Positions 5,989 through 11,848 of a stretch of DNA of 11,848 nt are shown here, in pieces. Source of the DNA: Enterobacteriaceae bacterium UBA3516. Lineage in GTDB: Bacteria; Pseudomonadota; Gammaproteobacteria; Enterobacterales; Enterobacteriaceae. The DNA lies in NCBI GenBank assembly GCA_002377245.1, contig DFPL01000336.1, positions 1 through 11,848 on the forward strand, written 5' to 3'. Each line of letters begins with the position of its first letter. Position 1 is the first letter of the stretch. Below the pieces are notes generated by a model. It saw nothing but the letters and a program-made list of their open reading frames with translations, was not told the DNA's origin and did no database searches. The position numbers were made by a program, and so were the translations under genes.

Positions 5989-6942
5989 ATGACGATGGAA
6001 AACAGTGACGATATCCGGTTGATTGTAAAAATTGCCCAGCTCTATTACGAGCAGGACATGACCCAGGCGCAGATAGCGCGCGAGTTGGGTATCTATCGCA
6101 CCACCATCAGCCGCCTGCTGAAACGCGGACGCGAGCACGGGATTGTGACCATCGCTATCAATTATGACTACAACGAGAATCTGTGGCTGGAGCAGCAACT
6201 CAAACAAAAGTTCGCCTTAAAAGAGGTGGTCGTCGCCTCCAGTGAAGCCGAGCAGGAAGAAGATCAGCTTAACGTCATGGGTCAGCAAGGGGCGCAGTTG
6301 CTGGAACGCTTGCTGGCGCCGGGGGACATTATCGGCCTGTCATGGGGACGTGCGGTGCGATCGCTGGTGGAAAATCTGCCGCAGTCCAGTCAGTCCCGGC
6401 AGTTAATTTGCGTGCCGATCATTGGCGGGCCGTCCGGCAAACTGGAAAGCCGCTACCATGTGAACACGTTGACCTACAGCGCAGCGGCGCGCTTAAAGGG
6501 AGAGTCACATCTGGCCGATTTCCCGGCCCTGCTGGATAACGAACTGATCCGTAACGGCATTATGCAATCACAGCATTTTAAGACTATCGCCGCTTACTGG
6601 AACAATCTCGACGTGGCACTGGTGGGGATTGGCTCACCGGCAATTCGTGACGGCGCCAACTGGCATGCGTTCTACGGCAGTGAAGAGAGTGATGACCTGA
6701 ACGCGCGCCATGTTGCGGGGGATATCTGCTCACGTTTTTACGACATCAGCGGAGCGACGGTTGAAACCAATATGAGCGAAAAAACGCTCTCCATTGAAAT
6801 GCAGCGCCTGAAGCAGGCGCGGTACTCCATCGGTATTGCGATGGGAGAGGAAAAATACAGCGGGATCCTCGGTGCATTACACGGGAAATATATTAACTGT
6901 CTGGTGACTAATCGCGAAACCGCTGAATTATTGTTGAAGTAA
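5989..6942 (+). CDS. sorC: SorC, L-sorbose operon transcriptional regulator (SorC/LsrR family)
   Basis: 317 residues from ATG 5989; a second ATG at 5995 would give 315 residues, which I remember as the length of Klebsiella SorC. I chose 5989 because AGAGAG (5978-5983) is 5 bases from it but 11 from the other; both are possible. The N-terminal helix-turn-helix reads MTQAQIARELGIYRTTISRL (about 24-43). The remainder (about 60-317) is the sugar-phosphate-binding domain of the family, with GLSWGRAV near 116-123 and GIGSPAIRDG near 213-222 lining the phosphosugar site, and NCLVTNRETA at the C-terminus. In Klebsiella, SorC both represses and activates the sor operon, with L-sorbose 1-phosphate the expected effector. 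It is the first gene of the operon and is followed after 70 bases by sorD; a small hairpin lies in that gap, which could keep regulator and enzyme levels apart. Confidence 0.95.
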   Translation: MTMENSDDIRLIVKIAQLYYEQDMTQAQIARELGIYRTTISRLLKRGREHGIVTIAINYDYNENLWLEQQLKQKFALKEVVVASSEAEQEEDQLNVMGQQGAQLLERLLAPGDIIGLSWGRAVRSLVENLPQSSQSRQLICVPIIGGPSGKLESRYHVNTLTYSAAARLKGESHLADFPALLDNELIRNGIMQSQHFKTIAAYWNNLDVALVGIGSPAIRDGANWHAFYGSEESDDLNARHVAGDICSRFYDISGATVETNMSEKTLSIEMQRLKQARYSIGIAMGEEKYSGILGALHGKYINCLVTNRETAELLLK

Positions 6943-6962
6943 ATTTCTCATCGGGTGAATAA

Positions 6963-6978
6963 CGCAATGATTATTGCG
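6963..6978 (+). other. Small stem-loop in the sorC-sorD gap
   Basis: CGCAAT (6963-6968), loop GATT (6969-6972), ATTGCG (6973-6978): a perfect 6-bp stem 20 bases after the sorC stop codon. No T-tract follows. It could act as an RNase processing or stabilising site that lets sorD and later genes be expressed differently from sorC. Confidence 0.45.
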
Positions 6979-7012
6979 CGGGGATCCCTTTGCCCTAAAT
7001 CAGGAGTCTGGT

Positions 7013-7819
7013 ATGCAAACGTGGTTAAATCTGCAGGATAAAGTCATTATTGTCACCGGAGGTGCATCCGGTATTGGTCTGGCGATCGTGGATGAGCTAT
7101 TAGCACAGGGAGCGAATGTACAAATGGCAGATATTCATGGAGGAGAAGGCCAGCATGAGGGAAATAACCATTACCACTTCTGGCCGACGGATATTTCCAG
7201 CACGGGTGATGTCAGCCATACCGTCAACGAAATTATTCAGCGATTTGGTCGTATTGATGGTTTGGTTAATAATGCGGGCGTCAACTTCCCTCGTTTATTG
7301 GTTGATGAAAAAGCCCCAGCGGGAAAATATGAATTAAACGAAGCGGCCTTTGAAAAAATGGTCAACATCAACCAGAAAGGTGTTTTTTTAATGTCACAGG
7401 CCGTGGCGCGGCAGATGGTTAAACAGCGCGACGGTGTCATTGTGAATGTCTCTTCCGAAAGTGGTCTTGAAGGTTCCGAAGGCCAGAGCTGCTATGCCGC
7501 CACCAAGGCCGCACTCAATAGCTTCACCCGTTCCTGGTCGAAAGAATTGGGTAAACACGGCATCCGTGTGGTGGGTATCGCCCCTGGCATTCTGGAAAAA
7601 ACCGGACTGCGCACGCCCGAATATGAAGAAGCGCTGGCCTGGACGCGCAATATCACCGTTGAGCAGCTGCAAGACGGCTACACAAAGAACGCCATTCCCA
7701 TTGGGCGCTCAGGGAGGCTGACAGAAGTAGCTGATTTTGTTTCGTATTTACTCTCAGAACGCGCCAGCTACATCACCGGAGTAACCACTAACATTGCCGG
7801 CGGTAAAACGCGCGGTTAA
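7013..7819 (+). CDS. sorD: SorD, D-glucitol (sorbitol) 6-phosphate 2-dehydrogenase, SDR family
   Basis: 268 residues, the length I recall for known SorD. It is a classical short-chain dehydrogenase/reductase: cofactor loop TGGASGIG (15-22), the acidic residue Asp40 after beta-2 favouring NAD+, NNAG (86-89), Ser148 in the NVSSES strand, and Tyr161-x-x-x-Lys165 as catalytic pair. It oxidises D-glucitol 6-phosphate made by SorE to D-fructose 6-phosphate in the cytoplasm, the last dedicated step of L-sorbose use. The start at 7013 is fixed by AGGAG at 7002-7006; an in-frame ATG at 6974 lies inside the upstream hairpin and has no ribosome site. sorF follows after 9 bases with a strong ribosome site. 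Confidence 0.95.
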   Translation: MQTWLNLQDKVIIVTGGASGIGLAIVDELLAQGANVQMADIHGGEGQHEGNNHYHFWPTDISSTGDVSHTVNEIIQRFGRIDGLVNNAGVNFPRLLVDEKAPAGKYELNEAAFEKMVNINQKGVFLMSQAVARQMVKQRDGVIVNVSSESGLEGSEGQSCYAATKAALNSFTRSWSKELGKHGIRVVGIAPGILEKTGLRTPEYEEALAWTRNITVEQLQDGYTKNAIPIGRSGRLTEVADFVSYLLSERASYITGVTTNIAGGKTRG

Positions 7820-7828
7820 GGAGGCGTT

Positions 7829-8236
7829 ATGGTGAATGCAATCTTCTGCGCCCACGGCCAACTGGCCTGCGCCATGCTGGAATCCGTACAGATGGTCTAC
7901 GGCGAAACCAACGTTACCGCCGTAGCCTTTGTGCCCGGCGAGAGTGCGCAGGACATCGCCGACAAGCTCGAAAAGTTAGTAAGCGCACACATACATGGCG
8001 AGTGGATTATTGCCGTCGATTTACAGTGTGGAAGCCCATGGAATGCCGCCGCAACGCTTGCCATGCGCAACGCGAAGCTGCGCGTCATCAGCGGCCTCTC
8101 TCTGCCGCTGGCGCTGGAACTGGTCGACAACCAGGCCACGATGAACGTTGATGAACTCTGTACACACCTGACCGCTATCGCCCACCAGACCTGCGTGGTC
8201 TGGCAGCAACTGGAAACCGCCGAGGAGGATTTCTGA
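7829..8236 (+). CDS. sorF: SorF, sorbose-specific PTS component EIIA (mannose family)
   Basis: 135 residues, the usual size of a stand-alone mannose-family IIA domain. His9 in the N-terminal CAHGQ corresponds to the phosphorylated His10 of E. coli ManX. VDLQCGSPWNAAA (63-75) matches the conserved GGSPFNAA region next to the active site. It takes phosphate from HPr and passes it to SorB. The ribosome site is near perfect, AAGGAGG directly after the sorD stop. The TGA stop overlaps the ATG of sorB by one base (ATGA-type coupling, 8234-8238), indicating translational coupling. It is cytoplasmic and peripheral to the SorA/SorM membrane complex. Confidence 0.95.
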   Translation: MVNAIFCAHGQLACAMLESVQMVYGETNVTAVAFVPGESAQDIADKLEKLVSAHIHGEWIIAVDLQCGSPWNAAATLAMRNAKLRVISGLSLPLALELVDNQATMNVDELCTHLTAIAHQTCVVWQQLETAEEDF

Positions 8237-8730
8237 TGAACATTACGCTGGCGCGCATTGATGACCGCCTGATTCACGGCCAGGTGACGACCGTCTGGTC
8301 TAAAGTCGCCAATGCGCAACGCATTATTATTTGCAATGACGAGGTCTATAACGATGAAGTGCGCCGGACGTTATTACGCCAGGCCGCACCACCGGGCATG
8401 AAAGTGAATGTGGTGAATATCGAAAAAGCCGTCGCCGTTTACCTGAACCCACAATATAAAGATGAGACGGTATTTTATCTTTTCACTAATCCACAGGACG
8501 CCTTAAAGATGGTTTCCCAGGGCGTGAAGATTGCCACGTTAAATATTGGTGGCATGGCCTGGCGACCGGGTAAAAAACAATTAACCAAAGCTGTCTCCCT
8601 GGATGATGACGATATTCACGCTTTTCGCGAGCTGAATAAGCTGGGTGTGAAATTAGATTTACGGGTGGTTGCTTCCGATCCATCAATTAATATTCTCGAC
8701 AAAATAAAAGAAATCGCCGTAACAGAATAA
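8236..8730 (+). CDS. sorB: SorB, sorbose-specific PTS component EIIB (mannose family)
   Basis: 164 residues, the standard length. The phosphorylation site is His14 in DRLIHGQV (10-17), the hallmark of mannose-family IIB proteins, which use His rather than Cys. NIGGMAWRPGKKQLTKAVSL (103-122) is the other conserved family block. It receives phosphate from SorF and transfers it to L-sorbose during transport, giving L-sorbose 1-phosphate. GAGGAGG (8222-8228), inside the end of sorF, provides the ribosome site. The 3' half is more AT-rich than the start. A 65-base gap with a stem-loop separates it from sorA. Confidence 0.96.
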   Translation: MNITLARIDDRLIHGQVTTVWSKVANAQRIIICNDEVYNDEVRRTLLRQAAPPGMKVNVVNIEKAVAVYLNPQYKDETVFYLFTNPQDALKMVSQGVKIATLNIGGMAWRPGKKQLTKAVSLDDDDIHAFRELNKLGVKLDLRVVASDPSINILDKIKEIAVTE

Positions 8731-8738
8731 AAAATAAC

Positions 8739-8764
8739 GCCTGTATTTCTATGCCGTAACAGGC
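8739..8764 (+). other. Stem-loop in the sorB-sorA gap
   Basis: GCCTGT (8739-8744) pairs with ACAGGC (8759-8764) around a 14-base loop. There is no downstream T-run. It divides the soluble PTS genes (sorF, sorB) from the membrane PTS genes (sorA, sorM) and may influence their relative stability. Confidence 0.4.
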
Positions 8765-8795
8765 AGGGATGTCTATATCTCAAAGGTGACATATT

Positions 8796-9590
8796 ATGGA
8801 AATCAGTACCCTACAAATCATAGCCATATTTCTTTTTTCCTGTATTGCCGGCATGGGCAGTGTTCTGGATGAATTCCAGACTCACCGGCCATTAATTGCC
8901 TGTACCGTCATTGGTTTGATTCTTGGCGATCTTAAAACCGGCATCATGCTCGGCGGCACGCTGGAGTTGATTGCTCTGGGCTGGATGAACGTCGGTGCCG
9001 CGCAATCCCCGGACTCCGCACTTGCCAGCATCATCTCCGCCATTCTGGTGATTGTCGGTCAGCAGAGCATTGCCACGGGGATCGCTATCGCCCTGCCCGT
9101 CGCGGCGGCAGGCCAGGTGCTCACCGTCTTTGCCCGCACCATCACCGTAGTGTTCCAGCACGCAGCCGACAAAGCCGCAGAAGAGGCGCGTTTTCGTACC
9201 ATCGACCTGTTGCATGTTTCTGCCCTCGGGGTGCAAGCCCTGCGCGTGGCCATTCCGGCGCTGGTGGTGTCGCTGTTCGTCAGTGCCGACATGGTCAGCA
9301 ATATGCTCAGTGCCATTCCTGAATTCGTCACTCGCGGGTTGCAGATTGCCGGGGGCTTTATCGTGGTCGTCGGCTACGCCATGGTGCTGCGCATGATGGG
9401 TGTGAAGTACCTGATGCCCTTCTTCTTCCTCGGCTTCCTGGCCGGGGGATATCTCGATTTCAGCCTGCTCGCCTTTGGTGGCGTCGGGGTGATTATCGCC
9501 CTCGTCTACATCCAGCTCAATCCGCAGTGGCGCAAAACAGAACCGCAGGCTGCTACCTCCTCCGCCGCCCTTGACCAGCTTGACGACTAA
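8796..9590 (+). CDS. sorA: SorA, sorbose-specific PTS permease component EIIC (mannose family)
   Basis: 264 residues, near the family norm. It is strongly hydrophobic, with several predicted membrane segments (about 5-22, 32-50, 75-105, 150-165, 182-200, 207-240). The block GGTLELIALGWMNVGAAQSP (53-72) is the EIIC signature of the mannose family, and the acidic residues near the N-terminus (DEF, 25-27) are also conserved. The C-terminus (241-264) is polar and cytoplasmic. With SorM it forms the inner-membrane channel that binds L-sorbose and presents it to phospho-SorB. AGGTGA sits about 6 bases ahead of the ATG. sorM starts 11 bases after the stop. Confidence 0.95.
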   Translation: MEISTLQIIAIFLFSCIAGMGSVLDEFQTHRPLIACTVIGLILGDLKTGIMLGGTLELIALGWMNVGAAQSPDSALASIISAILVIVGQQSIATGIAIALPVAAAGQVLTVFARTITVVFQHAADKAAEEARFRTIDLLHVSALGVQALRVAIPALVVSLFVSADMVSNMLSAIPEFVTRGLQIAGGFIVVVGYAMVLRMMGVKYLMPFFFLGFLAGGYLDFSLLAFGGVGVIIALVYIQLNPQWRKTEPQAATSSAALDQLDD

Positions 9591-9601
9591 CGGAGCCCAT
9601 C

Positions 9602-10426
9602 ATGGAACAGAAAAAACTGACCAAATCCGACCTGTTCAGCATGTTTGTTCGCTCGAACCTGCAACAAGCGTCGTTCAACTTCGAGCGTATTCATGGTCTG
9701 GGCTTTTGCTACGACATGATCCCTGCCATCAAGCGGCTCTACCCGCTCAAAGAGGATCAGGTTGCCGCACTAAAACGCCACCTTGTGTTCTTTAACACCA
9801 CGCCCGCTGTCTGTGGCCCGGTACTCGGCGTGACGGCAGCCATGGAAGAGGCGCGGGCCAATGGTGCAGACATTGATGATGGGGCCATTAACGGCATCAA
9901 AGTTGGCCTGATGGGGCCGCTGGCTGGCGTGGGCGACCCACTGGTCTGGGGCACGCTGCGCCCGATCACCGCCGCACTCGGTGCGTCGCTGGCGCTGTCC
10001 GGTAATGTGCTTGGCCCTCTGTTGTTCTTCTTTATTTTCAATGCAGTACGCCTTGCCATGAAGTGGTACGGCCTGCAACTGGGCTTTAGAAAGGGGGTCA
10101 ATATCGTCAGCGATATGGGCGGTAATTTGCTGCAAAAACTCACTGAAGGGGCCTCGATTCTCGGCCTGTTTGTGATGGGGGTGCTGGTCACCAAATGGAC
10201 CAGCATCCATGTGCCACTGGTGGTGTCACAAACCCCAGGTGCAGACGGCACCACCGTCACCATGACCGTGCAGAACATTCTTGATCAGCTCTGCCCCGGC
10301 CTGCTGGCGCTAGGCCTGACCCTGCTGATGGTGCGTCTGCTCAATAAGAAAGTGAACCCGGTCTGGCTGATCTTCGCCCTCTTTGGTCTGGGGATCGTTG
10401 GCAACGCGCTGGGCTTCCTGTCCTGA
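9602..10426 (+). CDS. sorM: SorM, sorbose-specific PTS permease component EIID (mannose family)
   Basis: 274 residues, normal for EIID, a subunit found only in mannose-type PTS permeases. The N-terminal half is mostly amphipathic and cytoplasmic, with QQASFNFERIHGLGFCYDMI (21-40) and FNTTPAVCGPVLGVTAAMEE (64-83), both family hallmarks. GPLAGVGDPL (105-114) is the conserved loop before the first of several C-terminal membrane segments (about 120-150, 175-195, 235-270). It pairs with SorA in the inner membrane. GGAG at 9592-9595 is its ribosome site. A 7-bp GC hairpin follows the stop. Confidence 0.95.
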   Translation: MEQKKLTKSDLFSMFVRSNLQQASFNFERIHGLGFCYDMIPAIKRLYPLKEDQVAALKRHLVFFNTTPAVCGPVLGVTAAMEEARANGADIDDGAINGIKVGLMGPLAGVGDPLVWGTLRPITAALGASLALSGNVLGPLLFFFIFNAVRLAMKWYGLQLGFRKGVNIVSDMGGNLLQKLTEGASILGLFVMGVLVTKWTSIHVPLVVSQTPGADGTTVTMTVQNILDQLCPGLLALGLTLLMVRLLNKKVNPVWLIFALFGLGIVGNALGFLS

Positions 10427-10432
10427 TTTTTC

Positions 10433-10452
10433 GCCCCGGTAACTGCCGGGGC
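10433..10452 (+). other. GC-rich stem-loop in the sorM-sorE gap
   Basis: GCCCCGG (10433-10439), loop TAACTG (10440-10445), CCGGGGC (10446-10452): a perfect 7-bp, all-GC stem starting 6 bases after the sorM stop. T residues lie before it (TTTTT at 10427-10431), not after, so on the plus strand it is not a standard terminator. It may block 3' exonucleases or partly attenuate transcription into sorE. Confidence 0.6.
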
Positions 10453-10480
10453 CATCGCTCACAACAAGGTGGTTAATGTT

Positions 10481-11710
10481 ATGAAAACAACAGCACTTCG
10501 CCTGTATGGCAAACGCGATCTGCGTCTGGAAACCTTCGAACTTCCACAAATGCAGGACGATGAAATTCTGGCAACGGTGGTCACCGACAGCCTGTGCCTC
10601 TCCTCCTGGAAAGAGGCCAATCTGGGCGAGGACCACAAAAAAGTGCCGGATGATGTGGCAACCCACCCGATCATCATCGGCCATGAATTTTGCGGCGATA
10701 TCCTGGCCGTCGGCAAAAAATGGCAGCATAAGTTCCAGCCAGGTCAGCGCTACGTGATTCAGGCCAACCTACAACTGCCGGATCGTCCGGATTGCCCCGG
10801 CTACTCGTTCCCATGGGTCGGCGGCGAAGCCACGCACGTGGTTATCCCTGATGAGGTGATGGAACAGGACTGCCTGTTGGCGTACGAAGGCGAGACCTAT
10901 TTCGAAGGCTCGCTTGTGGAGCCGCTCTCTTGCGTGATTGGCGCGTTCAACGCCAACTATCACTTACAGGAAGGCACTTACAACCACAACATGGGCATTC
11001 GCCCGCAGGGACGCACGTTGATTCTGGGCGGAACCGGGCCGATGGGCCTGCTGGCGATTGACTACGCACTGCATGGCCCGGTCAACCCGTCTCTACTGGT
11101 GGTCACCGACACTAATAACGACAAACTCAGCTACGCTCGGCAACACTATCCTTCTGAGCCCCAGACCCTGATTCATTATCTGCATGCGCAGGCCGCCTCG
11201 TTCGACACGCTAATGGCGCTCAGCGGCGGTCACGGTTTCGACGATATTTTTGTCTTCGTTCCCAATGAGGCCCTGGTCACACTGGCCTCTTCACTGCTCG
11301 CTCCGGACGGCTGCATGAATTTCTTTGCTGGTCCGCAAGACAAACAGTTCAGCGCCCCGGTGAATTTCTACGATGTGCATTACGCCTTTACTCACTATGT
11401 AGGGACTTCCGGCGGTAACACCGACGATATGCGTGCAGCGGTGAAGCTCATCGAAGAGAAAAAAGTGCAGGCGGCAAAAGTGGTCACCCATATTCTCGGC
11501 CTTAATGCTGCGGGTGAAACCACCCTCAAACTCCCGTCCGTTGGTGGCGGCAAAAAGCTGGTTTATACCGGAAAATACCTGCCGCTAACCGCACTGAAAC
11601 AGATTGCTGACCCTGAGCTTGCCGCCATCATTGAGCGCCATAAAGGCATCTGGTCCGGGGAAGCCGAGCAGTACCTGCTGGCCCACGCGGAGGAGATTAA
11701 CCATGATTAA
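10481..11710 (+). CDS. sorE: SorE, L-sorbose 1-phosphate reductase (medium-chain zinc dehydrogenase)
   Basis: 409 residues, close to the roughly 410 of Klebsiella SorE, which it matches closely from memory. It is a medium-chain dehydrogenase: GHEFCG (67-72) is the catalytic zinc-site motif with His68 and Glu69, Glu147-Pro148 follows in LVEPLS, and GGTGPMGL (183-190) is the Rossmann nucleotide loop. It reduces L-sorbose 1-phosphate, delivered by the PTS, to D-glucitol 6-phosphate for SorD. Start ATG 10481 is supported by AAGGTGG 8 bases upstream; a GTG at 10469 in the same frame lies within that site. Its last 8 bases overlap the start of the next gene. Confidence 0.95.
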   Translation: MKTTALRLYGKRDLRLETFELPQMQDDEILATVVTDSLCLSSWKEANLGEDHKKVPDDVATHPIIIGHEFCGDILAVGKKWQHKFQPGQRYVIQANLQLPDRPDCPGYSFPWVGGEATHVVIPDEVMEQDCLLAYEGETYFEGSLVEPLSCVIGAFNANYHLQEGTYNHNMGIRPQGRTLILGGTGPMGLLAIDYALHGPVNPSLLVVTDTNNDKLSYARQHYPSEPQTLIHYLHAQAASFDTLMALSGGHGFDDIFVFVPNEALVTLASSLLAPDGCMNFFAGPQDKQFSAPVNFYDVHYAFTHYVGTSGGNTDDMRAAVKLIEEKKVQAAKVVTHILGLNAAGETTLKLPSVGGGKKLVYTGKYLPLTALKQIADPELAAIIERHKGIWSGEAEQYLLAHAEEINHD

Positions 11711-11848
11711 CCGCGACACGCTGCTCTGCATTTCTCTTGCGGGACGCCCGGGGAACTTTGGTACCCGTTTTCACAACTATCTGTATGAAAAACTGGGACT
11801 CAACTTTATCTACAAAGCCTTCACCACCCAGGATATTGAGGCGGCGGT
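11703..11848 (+). CDS. Shikimate-dehydrogenase-like protein, N-terminal part (3' end outside window)
   Basis: 48 complete codons are visible from ATG 11703 to the window end with no stop. The N-terminus (DTLLCISLAGRPGNFGTRFH, about 5-24) closely resembles the SDH-L branch of shikimate dehydrogenases, represented by Haemophilus influenzae HI0607. Canonical AroE has an S-x-S-P-x-x-H motif whose serines bind shikimate; here the equivalent stretch is GNFGTRFHN, keeping the His-Asn but not the serines. The substrate may therefore differ. The AGGAG at 11691-11695 inside sorE provides a ribosome site, and the 8-base overlap with sorE implies cotranscription and coupling. No step in L-sorbose breakdown needs such an enzyme. 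The full protein is expected to be about 270 residues. Confidence 0.85.
   Translation, partial: MINRDTLLCISLAGRPGNFGTRFHNYLYEKLGLNFIYKAFTTQDIEAA

Noticed and set aside
9757..10278. Minus-strand open frame of 173 codons opposite sorM
   Set aside because: sorM carries the full set of EIID motifs on the plus strand; the opposite frame is Ser/Pro/Thr-rich shadow sequence.
1..11848. CRISPR array, tRNA or rRNA gene, insertion sequence or integrase
   Set aside because: No regularly spaced repeats, cloverleaf-like or rRNA sequence, transposase or recombinase frames were seen in the window.

Overview
The window comes from the chromosome of a member of the Enterobacteriaceae. The adjacent yjbD and rluF genes match my memory of their E. 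coli counterparts along nearly their whole length. The right half is the L-sorbose (sor) operon known from Klebsiella pneumoniae and some E. coli strains. I cannot name the genus from the sequence alone; Citrobacter, Enterobacter and Klebsiella relatives all fit.

Layout, left to right. (1) 1-87 is the last 28 codons of an unidentified gene, closed by a strong stem-loop at 95-119. (2) 329-4426 is a four-gene plus-strand cluster that I cannot assign to a described pathway. It holds an EIIC-like permease with an extra N-terminal domain and no IIA or IIB (329-1915), a TIM-barrel protein with a phosphate-binding C-terminus (1938-2777), a Cof-type HAD phosphatase (2815-3615) and a DeoR-family regulator (3668-4426). 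It looks like a self-contained uptake and catabolic module for an unknown sugar or sugar derivative. (3) 4502-5646 is a conserved core pair: yjbD on the plus strand and rluF on the minus strand, whose stop codons share the same TTAA. (4) 5647-5988 is an upstream regulatory region rich in inverted repeats. (5) 5989-11848 is the sor operon, sorC-sorD-sorF-sorB-sorA-sorM-sorE, followed by an overlapping gene for a shikimate-dehydrogenase-like protein that runs off the window end.

How the sor genes work together. SorF (IIA), SorB (IIB), SorA (IIC) and SorM (IID) form a mannose-family PTS permease that imports L-sorbose as L-sorbose 1-phosphate. SorE reduces this to D-glucitol 6-phosphate, and SorD oxidises that to fructose 6-phosphate for glycolysis. 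SorC is the sugar-phosphate-responsive regulator encoded first. All gaps within the operon are 71 bp or shorter. Three of them hold stem-loops that may tune the relative amounts of the products.

The least explained parts are the 329-4426 cluster, the repeated CACAAAAGTG-type inverted repeats and the perfect palindrome ahead of sorC, and the SDH-like gene coupled to sorE, which has no step in the known sorbose pathway.
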